Shown: positions 7,381-17,061, counted from the first letter of the stretch. The stretch: 54,353 nt of DNA from Bordetella parapertussis (GCA_943328975.2 CALQCC020000032.1:1-54353); one strand, 5' to 3'. Numbers and translations: made by a program. The notes: a model not told the origin generated them from the sequence alone.

Positions 7381-8382
7381 ATGGCATTCGGCAATTTAGG
7401 CCAGAAACTGACGGCCCTTGAAATTTACGACCTTGTCCGCAAGGACCTCGACAAAGTCGAGAAAGAGATCGGGCTCGAGTCCGTTTCTTCCGTTGAAGCG
7501 GTCACCTACATCAGCCAGTATCTGCAAACCGGTGGTGGCAAGCGCTTGCGCCCCATCCTTGTACTGCTGTGCGGCAAACTCTTTGGACCCACTGAACCCA
7601 CGCTGATCCGCATGGCCGCCGTGGTGGAGATGATCCACACCGCGACCCTGGTTCATGACGACGTTATCGATTTGGCGAAGACGCGCCGCGGGCGGCCGTC
7701 CATCAATGTTGTCTGGGGCAATCACACTTCGGTGCTCGCGGGCGACTGGCTGTACATGCAGGCGTTCCAGATTGCACTGCGGGAGCGCAAGTTCGCGCTG
7801 CTGGACATCTTGATCGAACTTACGCAGCGGATGGTCGAAGGCGAGTTGTTGCAGCTCGATCGCATTGGCAAGATCGCCGTCACCGAGACCGATTACATGG
7901 AGTTGATCGACCGCAAGACCGCGAGTTTGTTCGCAGCCTGCGCACGCTTGGGAGCTGTCTGCGGAAACGCCACGCCTGAGCAGGAAGCCAAGCTCGGCGA
8001 GTATGCGTGGAGCTTGGGCATCGCGTTCCAATTGATCGATGACATTCTCGATTTCACTTCGCGCGAGAAGATCCTAGGTAAGCCTGTCGGCAACGATCTG
8101 CGCGAGGGCAAGGTTACCCTGCCTTTGATCTATGCTCTCGAATCGGCCGAGCCGGAAGAACGCAAGCTGGTGGAGACTGTGCTCGCCGACGGCAACTACG
8201 ATCAGGTGCCGTTCGCGAAGATCCTGCAGATTCTGAAACGCTACAACGCGATCGAGCGGGCGGAAGAGCGCGCCCGTAGTTTCACGGAAAAAGCCCGCCA
8301 GATCATCGGAGAGTTTCCGGACTCTTCGTTCCAGAAGGCTCTCGTTAGCGTGACGGGCCTAGTTACCGATCGCGATCACTAA
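7381..8382 (+). CDS. trans-polyprenyl diphosphate synthase (octaprenyl/heptaprenyl type)
   Basis: 333 residues. It elongates FPP with isopentenyl diphosphate to the long prenyl tail of quinones. Seen are GGGKRLRP, the first Asp-rich motif LVHDDVID followed by RRGRPS, then ELLQL and KTASLFAACA, and the second Asp-rich motif FQLIDDILDF. The G-N-D-L-R-E-G-K-V-T-L-P segment follows. The overall pattern is IspB/HepT-like. Product chain length cannot be read from sequence with certainty; small residues before the first motif suggest a long product. It is a single gene, convergent with the PQQ dehydrogenase. Confidence 0.9.
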   Translation: MAFGNLGQKLTALEIYDLVRKDLDKVEKEIGLESVSSVEAVTYISQYLQTGGGKRLRPILVLLCGKLFGPTEPTLIRMAAVVEMIHTATLVHDDVIDLAKTRRGRPSINVVWGNHTSVLAGDWLYMQAFQIALRERKFALLDILIELTQRMVEGELLQLDRIGKIAVTETDYMELIDRKTASLFAACARLGAVCGNATPEQEAKLGEYAWSLGIAFQLIDDILDFTSREKILGKPVGNDLREGKVTLPLIYALESAEPEERKLVETVLADGNYDQVPFAKILQILKRYNAIERAEERARSFTEKARQIIGEFPDSSFQKALVSVTGLVTDRDH

Positions 8383-8387
8383 GCGCT

Positions 8388-10307
8388 CTACTGCAGCGCG
8401 AACACGTAGATCTGTTCGTTGTTGCTCGGGTTCGGATCGGTGATCCCTAAACCGCCTGCTGCCGTGATGGCGACATACTGCTTGCCGCTCTTGCCTTGAT
8501 ACGTCACGGGTGTTGCGATGCCGTCGTATTCCATACGCGTTTCCCACACTTGTTTGCCCGTGCGGGATTCAAAGGCGCGGAAGCGCTTGTCATTGGTCGC
8601 ACCGATGAAGACCAAGCCACCAGCAGTGGCAATGGAGCCGCCACCGTTGATGCGTCCGGTGTTCTTCTTGCCTTCCGGCAACTCATCTGTCACACCGAGC
8701 ACGATCTTCCATGCGAGTTGTCCGGTCTGCGCGTTGATCGCTTGCAGGTGGCCCCAGGGCGGACGTTGGCACGGCCAGCTCGACGAACCCATGAGAGCGC
8801 CGCTGGCATCAGTTTTACGATCCCAGAACTTCGACGGGACAGGAGCACCGTAGGCGCTGCGCTGATCGTAGGGGACGCGCGCGTTGGGCTGCGTCTTTTC
8901 GATCCAGCCAATGCTGGCGTAGTCGGACGTGTTCACGAAGATGAGTCCGAGGGTGGGATCGGCGGACATGCCACCCCAGTCGGTGCCGCCGATGGCTCCA
9001 GGAAAGATGATGCTCGACGTCGGCGGAGCGCCCGCAGCGCGATAGATCCAAGGGGTGAACGGCCCTTCGTTGTAGAGCGGTCCACTCTTGGCGACCAGGT
9101 CGGCGCAGGCTGCGGCGTGGGCGGGCGTGGTGTCTTCGGCGGTGACAAGATCCTTCGCAGGATCGAACTCATGCCGTCCGAGTTGCGCTGGTAAACGCGG
9201 GATGGGCTGCGTCGCGGACGTGAACTCACCGGGGACCTTACTCTGCGGGACGGGCTTCTCATCGATGCCAAACACAGGCTCGCCGGTGACGCGATTCAGA
9301 ATGTACATGTAGCCGACCTTGCCGGTCTGGGCGAGCAACGGCACGTCGCGACCGTTGATCTTCACGTCGAGCAGCGTGGGGCCGGGAGGCAAATCATAAT
9401 CCCAGATGTCGTGATGCACGGCTTGGAAATACCACAGCATCTTGCCGGTGGCGGCTTCAAGCGCGACCACGGAATTGCCGAACAAGTTGTTGCCCTTGCG
9501 ATCGCCGCCATAGTAATCGCTCGCGGGGCTGCCGAAGGTGGTGTAGATGATGCCGCGTGCTTCATCGACGGTCAACCAGAAGCCCCAGTTGTTGGCTCCC
9601 GTGCGACCTTCCGCCGCGCCTGCGGGCCACGTATCGCCGCCTGTGGTGCCAGGTTTCGCGACCGATTGAAACTCCCATAACTTCTCGCCTGTCTTGGCGC
9701 TGTAGGCTCGGGTGTTACCGGCAGGGCCTTTGTCGGGCTGCTCCGGAACGTTCGCGCCCACCAGCAGCGTGTCCTTGTAAAGCGTCGGCGGCGAGTTGTA
9801 GGGCACCACCAAGTTGACGACGCCTTCATTCCCGAAGCCTGGATCGATCTTGCCCGTGCCTGCGTTCAATGCGACCATGCGAGCGCCCTGCGTGTAGACG
9901 ATGCGCGGAGGGTTGGTTCCATCTCCAGGCCAGAAGGTGACACCTCGGGCGGAGGGATTGCCCTGCCCTGTGACTTCATGCTTCCAGAGTTCTTTGCCGG
10001 TGTCGGCATCGAGCGCGACCACTCGATTTCCTGCTGTGATATACATCGTGCCGCCGATGACCAAGGGCGTGACGACTGAGAAGCCGAAGCCTCCGCCGCC
10101 ACGGGACTTCTCCGCATCTGAGCGCAGACGATACGTCCATGCGGGGCCGAGCTTCGCGACGTTACTGGTGTTGATCTGCGTCAGCGGTGAGTATTTCGTG
10201 TTCGCCAGATCGCGTGTGTAGCGCGGCCAGTCGCCAGCGGGGATCGGCGTGGTCTGTGCGAAGGCCGTCGGTAACAGGACCGACAAGACAGCAAGACGAA
10301 AGTTCAT
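8388..10307 (-). CDS. PQQ-dependent dehydrogenase (quinoprotein, glucose/alcohol type), exported
   Basis: 639 residues with a signal peptide (MNFRLAVLSVLLPTAFAQ). An eight-bladed propeller follows, with typical tryptophan-docking repeats such as ALDADTGKELWKH, ALEAATGKMLWYFQ, AINAQTGQLAWKI and AFESRTGKQVWETR. The opening DWPRYTRDLANTKYSPL and the HHDIWDYDLPPGPTLLDV active-site region match membrane-associated quinoprotein glucose dehydrogenase-like enzymes. No cytochrome c domain (CxxCH) is present. The substrate is unknown. It begins nine bases after phzF on the same strand, at the end of a probable four-gene transcript. Confidence 0.9.
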   Translation of the reverse strand: MNFRLAVLSVLLPTAFAQTTPIPAGDWPRYTRDLANTKYSPLTQINTSNVAKLGPAWTYRLRSDAEKSRGGGGFGFSVVTPLVIGGTMYITAGNRVVALDADTGKELWKHEVTGQGNPSARGVTFWPGDGTNPPRIVYTQGARMVALNAGTGKIDPGFGNEGVVNLVVPYNSPPTLYKDTLLVGANVPEQPDKGPAGNTRAYSAKTGEKLWEFQSVAKPGTTGGDTWPAGAAEGRTGANNWGFWLTVDEARGIIYTTFGSPASDYYGGDRKGNNLFGNSVVALEAATGKMLWYFQAVHHDIWDYDLPPGPTLLDVKINGRDVPLLAQTGKVGYMYILNRVTGEPVFGIDEKPVPQSKVPGEFTSATQPIPRLPAQLGRHEFDPAKDLVTAEDTTPAHAAACADLVAKSGPLYNEGPFTPWIYRAAGAPPTSSIIFPGAIGGTDWGGMSADPTLGLIFVNTSDYASIGWIEKTQPNARVPYDQRSAYGAPVPSKFWDRKTDASGALMGSSSWPCQRPPWGHLQAINAQTGQLAWKIVLGVTDELPEGKKNTGRINGGGSIATAGGLVFIGATNDKRFRAFESRTGKQVWETRMEYDGIATPVTYQGKSGKQYVAITAAGGLGITDPNPSNNEQIYVFALQ

Positions 10308-10316
10308 TCGACTAGA

Positions 10317-11087
10317 CTACACTGAAATGCGGCCTTCGAGGTATCGCACCACTTGCCCGCCGATGCCGACGCGAGGGCCGCGATCTTCGCACCACAGTTC
10401 GCCGCCGCGCTTTGAGATTTGGCGGGCGAACAGGGTGGGCCTGCCGAGGCGCTTTGACCAATACGGGATCAGGGTGGAATGGGCGCTGCCGGTGACTGGG
10501 TCCTCTGGAATCCCGGCGCGGGGGGCGAAAAAGCGCGAGACGAAATCGCAGTCGTTGCCGGGCGCGGTGGCGATGACTGCGAAGTGGTCCACTGCGGCCA
10601 GCGCCAGCATGTTCGGCTGCAGCGCGCGGATCTGCGCTTCGTTCGCGAACACACACAGATGGTAGGTGGCTCGCATGAGTGCGTTCGGCACCGCACCAAG
10701 CGCGCTGAACAGGCCCGGCGGCACTTCACAGGGCCGAGCTGGCAAGGACGGGAAATCGAGCGTGTAGCGTTCCCCTTCGCGGTGGACCGCGAGTTCCCCG
10801 CTCCTCGAATGGAAGAGCACCCGAGAGTCGCCCGGTCGCATCGCCACCGATGCGGCTGCAAGCGTGCCGTGGCCGCACAGGTCCACTTCGACCGTGGGCG
10901 TGAACCAACGGATGCGGTAGCCTTCGCCTTCGGGAACATAGAATGCCGTCTCCGCGAGATTGTTTTCCTCTGCGATGGACTGCATCAGCGCGTCGGGCAA
11001 CCATGCGTCGAGAGGGCAGATGGCGGCGGGATTCCCGTGGAACGGACCACTTGCAAACGCGTCCACTTGATAGATGGGGAGCTGCAT
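10317..11087 (-). CDS. PhzF-family isomerase-like protein
   Basis: 256 residues of the PhzF/diaminopimelate-epimerase fold. Seen are the N-terminal YQVDAFASGPFHGNPAAI, the catalytic Glu region EENNLAETAFY, the TPTVEVDLCGHGTLAAA loop, and the late FAPRAGIPEDPVTGSAH signature. True PhzF isomerises DHHA in phenazine synthesis, but no other phenazine genes are here. Most such homologues are of unknown substrate. It lies 13 bp downstream of a glycosyltransferase gene and nine before the PQQ dehydrogenase. Confidence 0.9.
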   Translation of the reverse strand: MQLPIYQVDAFASGPFHGNPAAICPLDAWLPDALMQSIAEENNLAETAFYVPEGEGYRIRWFTPTVEVDLCGHGTLAAASVAMRPGDSRVLFHSRSGELAVHREGERYTLDFPSLPARPCEVPPGLFSALGAVPNALMRATYHLCVFANEAQIRALQPNMLALAAVDHFAVIATAPGNDCDFVSRFFAPRAGIPEDPVTGSAHSTLIPYWSKRLGRPTLFARQISKRGGELWCEDRGPRVGIGGQVVRYLEGRISV

Positions 11088-11100
11088 ATCCCCACATTAC

Positions 11101-12255
11101 CTACAGACCGCCCTGGTCGTCCAGTTGGCGCCACGCTGCTGGCCAGGTGAATTTCCTTAGATAGAGTTCGTGTCCGGCGCTGGCTAGTCGATGACGCAGG
11201 TCGGGATCGTTCCACAGCTGAACCACCGCATCGACGAACGCATTGGCATCGTCGGCGATTAATAGATGTTCGCCATCGCGGGCGCCCAGGCCTTCGGCAC
11301 CGATGGTGGTGGATACAACTGCGCGTTGGGCGGCCCAGGCTTCGAGGATCTTGAAGCGCGTGCCGCTGCCGGAAAGTAACGGCACTACGCACACTCTTCC
11401 GTGGGCCAGTGCTTCGATCGCGTCCTCTACTGGGCCGGTGAGGCTGACATGCGGAAGGGCCTGGACCAAGCCGGCGACGGCTTCGGGATTGCGGCCGATC
11501 AAGCGCCACTCCGCCTCGGATAGACGTTGGCTCAAGCGCGGCCACACCTCTTGCGCGAACCAACGGACGGCTTCTACGTTGGGGTGATACTCCAGGTTGC
11601 CGCTGAACACAACTGCGTTCTGCTCTTCGACTATTGGCGCTGGGACTTCGGGGATCGCGTTGGGGAAGACGCGGATGTCGTGGTGCTCCACGCGGGCTCG
11701 GTCTGCTTGGGATGCTACTAACAACGTGTCGAATTTAGGCAGCCATTCGCGCTCCAGCTCGGCGTACATGTTGGCGAATTGGCCGGCGGCCCACTTGGTG
11801 GGGCCGGTGACGGCTCGGGCGTGGGATCGGGCTAGTTCGCTTTCGATGTTGTGGAGGTCTACGACTAGGCGGTCGCACAGGGGGCGGAGGAGCGTCGCGT
11901 AGGAGGCGCACCAGAAGTGCTCGACTACTGCGACGTCGTAGTGCAAGGCTTGCAGGGAGCTTTGGATTTGATCTTCGTAGCCGGAGTAGCGGTCGAACAA
12001 TGGGGGTTTGCGGCGGACTAAGCGGGCTGCGTTGCGGGAGAGTTTGGCGGAGAAGCTCCTGGAATGTTCGCGGAGTTGGAAGGTTACTACTTCTACTTCG
12101 TAGGATTGTTGGAGGTATTTCAGGAGGCTTTGGGAGCGCAGGGCTCCGCCGCCTTGGGCTAGGGCGGGCTTCTCTGGGGTTAGGAAGAGGCAGGATTTTC
12201 GCGGCTGGCCGCTTGCTGACGCGCGCGGTTCAGTGTCGGGAGAGTGCTGCTTCAT
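11101..12255 (-). CDS. GT4-like glycosyltransferase
   Basis: 384 residues. It has a two-domain GT-B architecture: an N-terminal Rossmann part (CLFLTPEKPALAQGGGALRS, FDTLLVASQADRARVEHH) and a C-terminal donor-binding part starting VVFSGNLEYHPNVEAVRWF. PLLSGSGTRFKILEAWA carries the conserved E of the nucleotide-sugar site. The sequence resembles the group-1 transferases found with EpsH/exosortase polysaccharide loci. Donor and acceptor are not known. Its first 26 bases overlap the end of the upstream glycosyltransferase, so the two work in one operon, probably for exopolysaccharide or a surface glycan. Confidence 0.87.
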   Translation of the reverse strand: MKQHSPDTEPRASASGQPRKSCLFLTPEKPALAQGGGALRSQSLLKYLQQSYEVEVVTFQLREHSRSFSAKLSRNAARLVRRKPPLFDRYSGYEDQIQSSLQALHYDVAVVEHFWCASYATLLRPLCDRLVVDLHNIESELARSHARAVTGPTKWAAGQFANMYAELEREWLPKFDTLLVASQADRARVEHHDIRVFPNAIPEVPAPIVEEQNAVVFSGNLEYHPNVEAVRWFAQEVWPRLSQRLSEAEWRLIGRNPEAVAGLVQALPHVSLTGPVEDAIEALAHGRVCVVPLLSGSGTRFKILEAWAAQRAVVSTTIGAEGLGARDGEHLLIADDANAFVDAVVQLWNDPDLRHRLASAGHELYLRKFTWPAAWRQLDDQGGL

Positions 12256-13291
12256 AGACCTCCCTTGTTTGGCGGGCGGTCTCGCGCCAACTGAATTGAG
12301 TGGCGCGTTTTAGACCGGCTGCGCGTTGGGTTGACCGTTGATTCGGGTTATGGAGGATCGTGGTCATGGCGTCGGCTAGGGCTGCGACATCCATCGCGTC
12401 TATGTGGATGGCGGCGTCACCGGACACTTCTGTGATGGCTGGATCTTGCGACGTGATTACGGGGCAACCGCACTGCATCGCTTCCAGCACGGGGAGGCCG
12501 AAGCCTTCGTAGAGGGATGGATAGACGAAGGCGGTGGCTCCGGAATAGAGGGCCGGCAATTCGGCGTCGTCGACCGAGTGCAGATAGCGCAGACCTTCGT
12601 ATTCGGGTAGAGCGATGCCGTCGCGAACGCGGCCTACTAACCATAGCTCGACCGGAGTTTGGTGACGGACCCTGCGCCAGGCTTCGATCAAACGGGCTAT
12701 GTTCTTACGGGCCTCCAGGGTTCCTACAAATAAGAAATATGGAACCTCGACCGGTTCGGTCTCCACTGGGCGGAATAACTCGCGGGCTGCTAGGGGCACT
12801 GCCACTACGTTTTCCGGAGCAAGCTGAAAGTGTTCGATGGCAGCACTGCGTATGGCTTGGCTGGGCGTGATGATGGTTCGCGCCAAACCGAACTGCAGCA
12901 GACGCGGCGTGCGGCTGCGGACGCGCGATGATGCGTGATTCCACTCTTCGTTCAACCAGGGACTGAGATCGTGCACGGTCATGACGCTGGGGCGGCCTCG
13001 GGGCACGTAGGGGACGCTGAAGTCGGTGCCGTGGAATAACTGGACGCCGTGGCGCTGTATCTCATGTTGGAGTCCCCATAACCACCAGCGCTTATCGATG
13101 GCCGAATTGGGTCGCGTGCCGCTGTGCAGATTGGAGGGGCGGTCCACCGGCATGGCGAAGGTTTGATCGGAGAGCAGCCAGTATTGTTCGCCGGGAAACT
13201 GCTCGGCTAGACTGCGGGCTAACTCCCAGGTATAGCGCGCAACGCCGCCCGTGGGTTCGGTCAGCGGTGTTCCGTCAAGCGCGAAGGTCAC
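12230..13291 (-). CDS. GT4-family glycosyltransferase
   Basis: 353 residues from a GTG at 13291; the ATG at 13312 is an alternative. The protein begins VTFALDGTPLTEPTGGVARY, where the GGVARY glycine-rich loop is normally within 20 residues of the start, so the longer frame up to 13708 is not used. MTVHDLSPW, the hinge PYFLFVGTLEARKNIARLIEAW, and the donor site YPSLYEGFGLPVLEAMQCGCPVI are standard group-1 features. It is the first gene of the run to PhzF and PQQ dehydrogenase, and divergent from the PEGA-domain gene with practically no intergenic DNA. Confidence 0.88.
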   Translation of the reverse strand: MTFALDGTPLTEPTGGVARYTWELARSLAEQFPGEQYWLLSDQTFAMPVDRPSNLHSGTRPNSAIDKRWWLWGLQHEIQRHGVQLFHGTDFSVPYVPRGRPSVMTVHDLSPWLNEEWNHASSRVRSRTPRLLQFGLARTIITPSQAIRSAAIEHFQLAPENVVAVPLAARELFRPVETEPVEVPYFLFVGTLEARKNIARLIEAWRRVRHQTPVELWLVGRVRDGIALPEYEGLRYLHSVDDAELPALYSGATAFVYPSLYEGFGLPVLEAMQCGCPVITSQDPAITEVSGDAAIHIDAMDVAALADAMTTILHNPNQRSTQRAAGLKRATQFSWRETARQTREVYEAALSRH

Positions 13292-13310
13292 GGCGCTAGT
13301 GTACGATAGC

Positions 13311-15449
13311 ATGGTGGGTTCTGAAAACCTCAACCCGCTAGAAGAGCTGAAGCAGCTCGACCAGCAAATCGATTCCACGCATGCGCTGGCGGGCCTGCAG
13401 CCGCTTTTTGCCCGGCTGGAAGAGATCACCAAACAATTTTCGAGCGACTTCGAAGTGCAGCTGGTGGCGCATGACGTCAAGCAGCACATTCTGGCGCGCG
13501 GATCACGGATCAAGCAGTTGCAGCCGACGCCGGTGTTGGTCGCCCCGGCGGTCGCGCCAATTGCGGTAGCGCCCCCAGTAGCGGAAGCGCCGCTCGCGCC
13601 GCCTCCGCCTGCGGAAGAAGCTCCCCCCAAGAAGTCGCGAAAGGTCTTCGGCTGGGTGGCCGCGGCGGTATTGCTGGTGGGTGGAATCGCCGTCGGCGTG
13701 AATTTCATTCAAGAGCGGAACCTGAAGTTAGCCGCGACGACGCCGGTGGATGCCGGGATCACCACGGTTCCGTCGGGAGCTGCGATTTCGATCAATGGGC
13801 AGCAATCCTGTAAATCGGATTGTGTGGCGAAACTGGTGCCGGGAAATTATCAGGTGACGGCGCAGTTGGACGGGTACGAAGCGGCGAGTGCGCAACTCAC
13901 GGTCACGGCGAGCCAACCTGCGGCTTTGAAACTGACGTTGGCTCCGCAGGCTCCCAGCGTGCGCATCTTTGCCGATCTGACTACAGGACAAGTATTCCTG
14001 GACGACCAGCCAGCCGGGGAGTTGATGGACGGCCAGTTTACCTTCGAGCGCGTTGAACCGGGTCCGCATACGGTGCGCGTTACGGGCGGCACAAGTGAAG
14101 CGAAATTCATGTTCACTGCGGCAGCGGCGGGGATCCCTGCGGTGGAAGGTCCGATCACGACGAATAATCTGTTGGCGGTCCTAGTGGCGAACCTGGGTGG
14201 CAAGGCCCGGATGATGACCAGCAGCGGTCCTTTGAAGCTCACGGTGAACGGACAGGCGGAAGCGGACGCAACGCCTGATGGCATTGATCTGGCGAACTTC
14301 CATACGGGCGCGGGCGAGTTGCTCTTGGGCGAAGGGATCACGCAAAAGACGCTGACGGGAACCTTTACCGGTGCGCCCACGCTGACCGCGTTCTTGAAGA
14401 CGGACCAAAAGATCGGCACGATCATCATCACCACAGGGCAAGACGACGTGCGCATCTTCCTCAATAACAAGGAACACAAACGCCGCACGGTGAAGGGTCA
14501 GGCTCGGGTGCAGACTTTCGGGGATGTAACGGTTCGCGTGGAGAAGCCGGGGTTTGAACCGGTTCCTGCGCAGACGGTGAAAGTGGCGCAAGGTTCGGAG
14601 ACGAAGCTGAGCTTTACGATGAAGGCGGTGCCGCAGTTTGGCTCGCTCTCAATCAGCGGTGGGGCTTCGGGGACCGAGGTGCTGCTGAGCCAGCGACTCA
14701 TCGGCACGGTGGGAGCCGACGGAGCGTTCCGGAACAGTTCCATCGCGCCTGGGGAACACGTCATCGAACTGCGGCGCGATCAATTCGAGCCCAAGCGATT
14801 CACGCGGACGTTCCGCGCGGGCGAGACGGTGGTGATCGGTGTGGCCGAGTCGACGCTGACGGCGATCAAGGTTGTGCCCCCGCCGGTGGCTGCTCCTCCT
14901 CCGCCGCCTAAGGCTGAGCCTGCACCGGTGAAGGCTGCGGCTCCCAAGCCACGCTCGGGCGACATGTCGAATTTCGATAACCCCGCCGCATGGCAAGAGC
15001 TGCAGGGAGTCTGGAAGCACAAGGGTGCAGCGACGCTCACGTATGGGCTGCCTCCCAATGGGATCTTCACGTTCTCCATTTACATGCTGAAAGGCGGGAG
15101 CCTGCTGCGTGGGGGACGGGTCCGCTGGTTCCTGAACTACACCGACGCCAAGAACTACATCCTGTTTGAACTCGACGAGGAGAATTTCTGGTCCAAGGTA
15201 GTTTCCGGCGGCAAGACTCTGGAACGCAAGAAGGTACTGCACAAGCAGGACAAGAGCATGCGCGTTTGGAACATCCAGATCGATGCAAGTGCGGCCAAGT
15301 TGACGCACAAGATCCAAGGCGACAACGGCTGGGTGGACCTGGATTCGTGGACCGAACCGGGGCGCGACTTCACGCAGGGCAAATTCGGTATCCTGGTCAG
15401 CGGCACCGACGAAGTGGGTTTATCGAACTTTAGCTTCACCGGACGGTAG
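13311..15449 (+). CDS. membrane-anchored PEGA-domain protein with C-terminal beta-sandwich
   Basis: 712 residues from the ATG at 13311. Order: cytoplasmic helical segment (1-70), Pro/Ala-rich linker (71-108), one membrane helix (112-133), then extracellular PEGA-like modules (from about 148: TTVPSGAAISINGQ...VPGNYQVTAQLDGYE), further PEGA-like strands near 360-480, a second Pro/Ala linker, and a C-terminal jelly-roll of about 160 residues (GDMSNFDNPAAWQELQGVWK...). That end resembles the LamG/3-keto-disaccharide hydrolase type fold. The function is unknown; PEGA modules are usually extracytoplasmic binding domains. Confidence 0.75.
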   Translation: MVGSENLNPLEELKQLDQQIDSTHALAGLQPLFARLEEITKQFSSDFEVQLVAHDVKQHILARGSRIKQLQPTPVLVAPAVAPIAVAPPVAEAPLAPPPPAEEAPPKKSRKVFGWVAAAVLLVGGIAVGVNFIQERNLKLAATTPVDAGITTVPSGAAISINGQQSCKSDCVAKLVPGNYQVTAQLDGYEAASAQLTVTASQPAALKLTLAPQAPSVRIFADLTTGQVFLDDQPAGELMDGQFTFERVEPGPHTVRVTGGTSEAKFMFTAAAAGIPAVEGPITTNNLLAVLVANLGGKARMMTSSGPLKLTVNGQAEADATPDGIDLANFHTGAGELLLGEGITQKTLTGTFTGAPTLTAFLKTDQKIGTIIITTGQDDVRIFLNNKEHKRRTVKGQARVQTFGDVTVRVEKPGFEPVPAQTVKVAQGSETKLSFTMKAVPQFGSLSISGGASGTEVLLSQRLIGTVGADGAFRNSSIAPGEHVIELRRDQFEPKRFTRTFRAGETVVIGVAESTLTAIKVVPPPVAAPPPPPKAEPAPVKAAAPKPRSGDMSNFDNPAAWQELQGVWKHKGAATLTYGLPPNGIFTFSIYMLKGGSLLRGGRVRWFLNYTDAKNYILFELDEENFWSKVVSGGKTLERKKVLHKQDKSMRVWNIQIDASAAKLTHKIQGDNGWVDLDSWTEPGRDFTQGKFGILVSGTDEVGLSNFSFTGR

Positions 15450-15532
15450 GACTCGTAGTACGGACAGGGGGTTGGGATTTCCCCGTGTGTGCCATGATAA
15501 TGGCCTAGGGGATTCCTGAGAACGACCGCACC

Positions 15533-16270
15533 ATGTTGATCGACGCAACTACCATCACTGGATTGGCAACGGCAGGGGCCGCGTCGGCTGTTGGATTGAT
15601 GACGTATGCGGTCCGAGCGCGGTCGGCTGAGTTGCTGGCACCCTCCGTGTACCGGGGCGATCCGGATAAGAAGCAGATCGCACTGACGTTCGACGACGGG
15701 CCGACTCTGTCGACGCCGGCGTTACTGGAAGTCCTTGCGGAACATAATATTAAGGCAACGTTCTTCATGTGTGGCAAGAACGTCCGGCGGTTCCCGGAAA
15801 TCGCGCGCGACGTGGTGCTGGCGGGGCACGATCTGGGGAACCACACCGAATCGCACGACTACCTGCACTTCCGATCATCGGAGACGATTTATCGGGAATT
15901 GGCGATGGCCCAGCAGTCAATCCGGACGGTGACGGGTCAGAGACCACGCTGGTTCCGGCCACCCTACGGAGTCCGCTGGTTCGGCCTGCGGGGAGCGCAG
16001 CGCCGCCTTGGATTGACCGGGGTGACCTGGACGCTGATGGGTCGGGATTGGAAATGGTCCAGCTGCCGGATCGCGCGACTGATGCTGAGCAAAGCGAAAA
16101 ACGGGACCATCTTTTGCCTGCATGACGGACGCGGGACAGCTCCTGCTCCGGATATCCGGGCGACGATTGAAGCGGTGGAAGCGGTGGTCCCGCGGCTCAA
16201 GGCCGAGGGCTACGAATTCGTCACACTGACCGACATGTTGTGCCGCAATCACGCCGGCAGCTGGCGGTAG
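15533..16270 (+). CDS. polysaccharide deacetylase (NodB homology, CE4)
   Basis: 245 residues with a hydrophobic N-terminal stretch that may anchor it. The metal-dependent deacetylase motifs are all present: TFDDGP (52-57), NHTESH (103-108), FRPPYG (141-146) and LHDG (196-199), giving the Asp-His-His metal triad. It should remove acetyl groups from a surface polysaccharide or peptidoglycan-like N-acetylhexosamine. It stands downstream of the PEGA gene on the same strand, near two glycosyltransferases, which suits an envelope glycan role. Confidence 0.9.
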   Translation: MLIDATTITGLATAGAASAVGLMTYAVRARSAELLAPSVYRGDPDKKQIALTFDDGPTLSTPALLEVLAEHNIKATFFMCGKNVRRFPEIARDVVLAGHDLGNHTESHDYLHFRSSETIYRELAMAQQSIRTVTGQRPRWFRPPYGVRWFGLRGAQRRLGLTGVTWTLMGRDWKWSSCRIARLMLSKAKNGTIFCLHDGRGTAPAPDIRATIEAVEAVVPRLKAEGYEFVTLTDMLCRNHAGSWR

Positions 16271-16291
16271 TCTTCTACACTGGGTAGTGCC

Positions 16292-17032
16292 ATGCGCACC
16301 ATCCTATGTTTCCTGCTCGCACTGTCCCCTGCTTTCGGCCAAGGGGCTGCTATCGCCCAGGCTGAGGAGCGCGCGGCGAACGCGCCTAAGGGTAAGGCTC
16401 CCAGGACCGTAGACAATCGTCCGGACCTTTCGGGCATCTGGACGCCGGACCGAAACTTTATCTACAACATTGAGAGCGCGCTCGCTCCGGGCGAGAAGTT
16501 GCCGATCATGCCTTGGGCCGAAAAGCTGGCGGCTGAGCGCTTGTCGAAAGACGACCCTGAAGCGTTGTGCTTGCCCACGGGCGTGCCGCGACAGGCTCCG
16601 TATCCGTGGCGGATCGTGCAGACGCCGACGCATGTCTTCTTTCTGTTCGAGGGCAACATCCACACTTACCGGCAGATCCTCATGAATCGCGAACACGCGG
16701 CGGATCTGGATCCTACTTGGTACGGCGATTCCGTTGCGCGCTGGGATGGGGACACTCTCGTCGTGGACAGCATCGGCTTCAACGATTTGTTCTGGTTCGA
16801 TTTCGCGGGGCACCCGCATACGGAGAAGCTCCACATCGTCGAGCGCTTCCGGCGGCCCGACTTGGGGCACTTGGAATACGACGTCACGATTGAAGATCCG
16901 GGAACGTTTACGAGGCCGTTTGTCATGCACGGCAAGTCGGCGCTGGAGACCACTACGGAGCTGATGGAATACATCTGCAACGAGAACAACCAGGACGTCC
17001 CGCACATCACGGGCAAGGACGACCGGCGGTAG
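16292..17032 (+). CDS. conserved secreted protein of unknown function
   Basis: 246 residues with a signal peptide (MRTILCFLLALSPAFGQ). The mature part carries segments often seen in acidobacterial secreted proteins: RPDLSGIWTPD, RQILMNREH, a WYGDSVARWDGDTLVVDSIG segment, PHTEKLHIVERFRRPDLGHLEY and TIEDPGTFTRPF. No catalytic motif is recognised. It begins 21 bp after the deacetylase, so co-transcription is likely. Confidence 0.7.
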   Translation: MRTILCFLLALSPAFGQGAAIAQAEERAANAPKGKAPRTVDNRPDLSGIWTPDRNFIYNIESALAPGEKLPIMPWAEKLAAERLSKDDPEALCLPTGVPRQAPYPWRIVQTPTHVFFLFEGNIHTYRQILMNREHAADLDPTWYGDSVARWDGDTLVVDSIGFNDLFWFDFAGHPHTEKLHIVERFRRPDLGHLEYDVTIEDPGTFTRPFVMHGKSALETTTELMEYICNENNQDVPHITGKDDRR

Positions 17033-17061
17033 CGCGCAAGGCTCGACTATGATGAAAAGAC

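Noticed and set aside
10317-11087. Phenazine biosynthesis locus around phzF
   Set aside because: No other phz genes; PhzF-like proteins are common outside phenazine producers.
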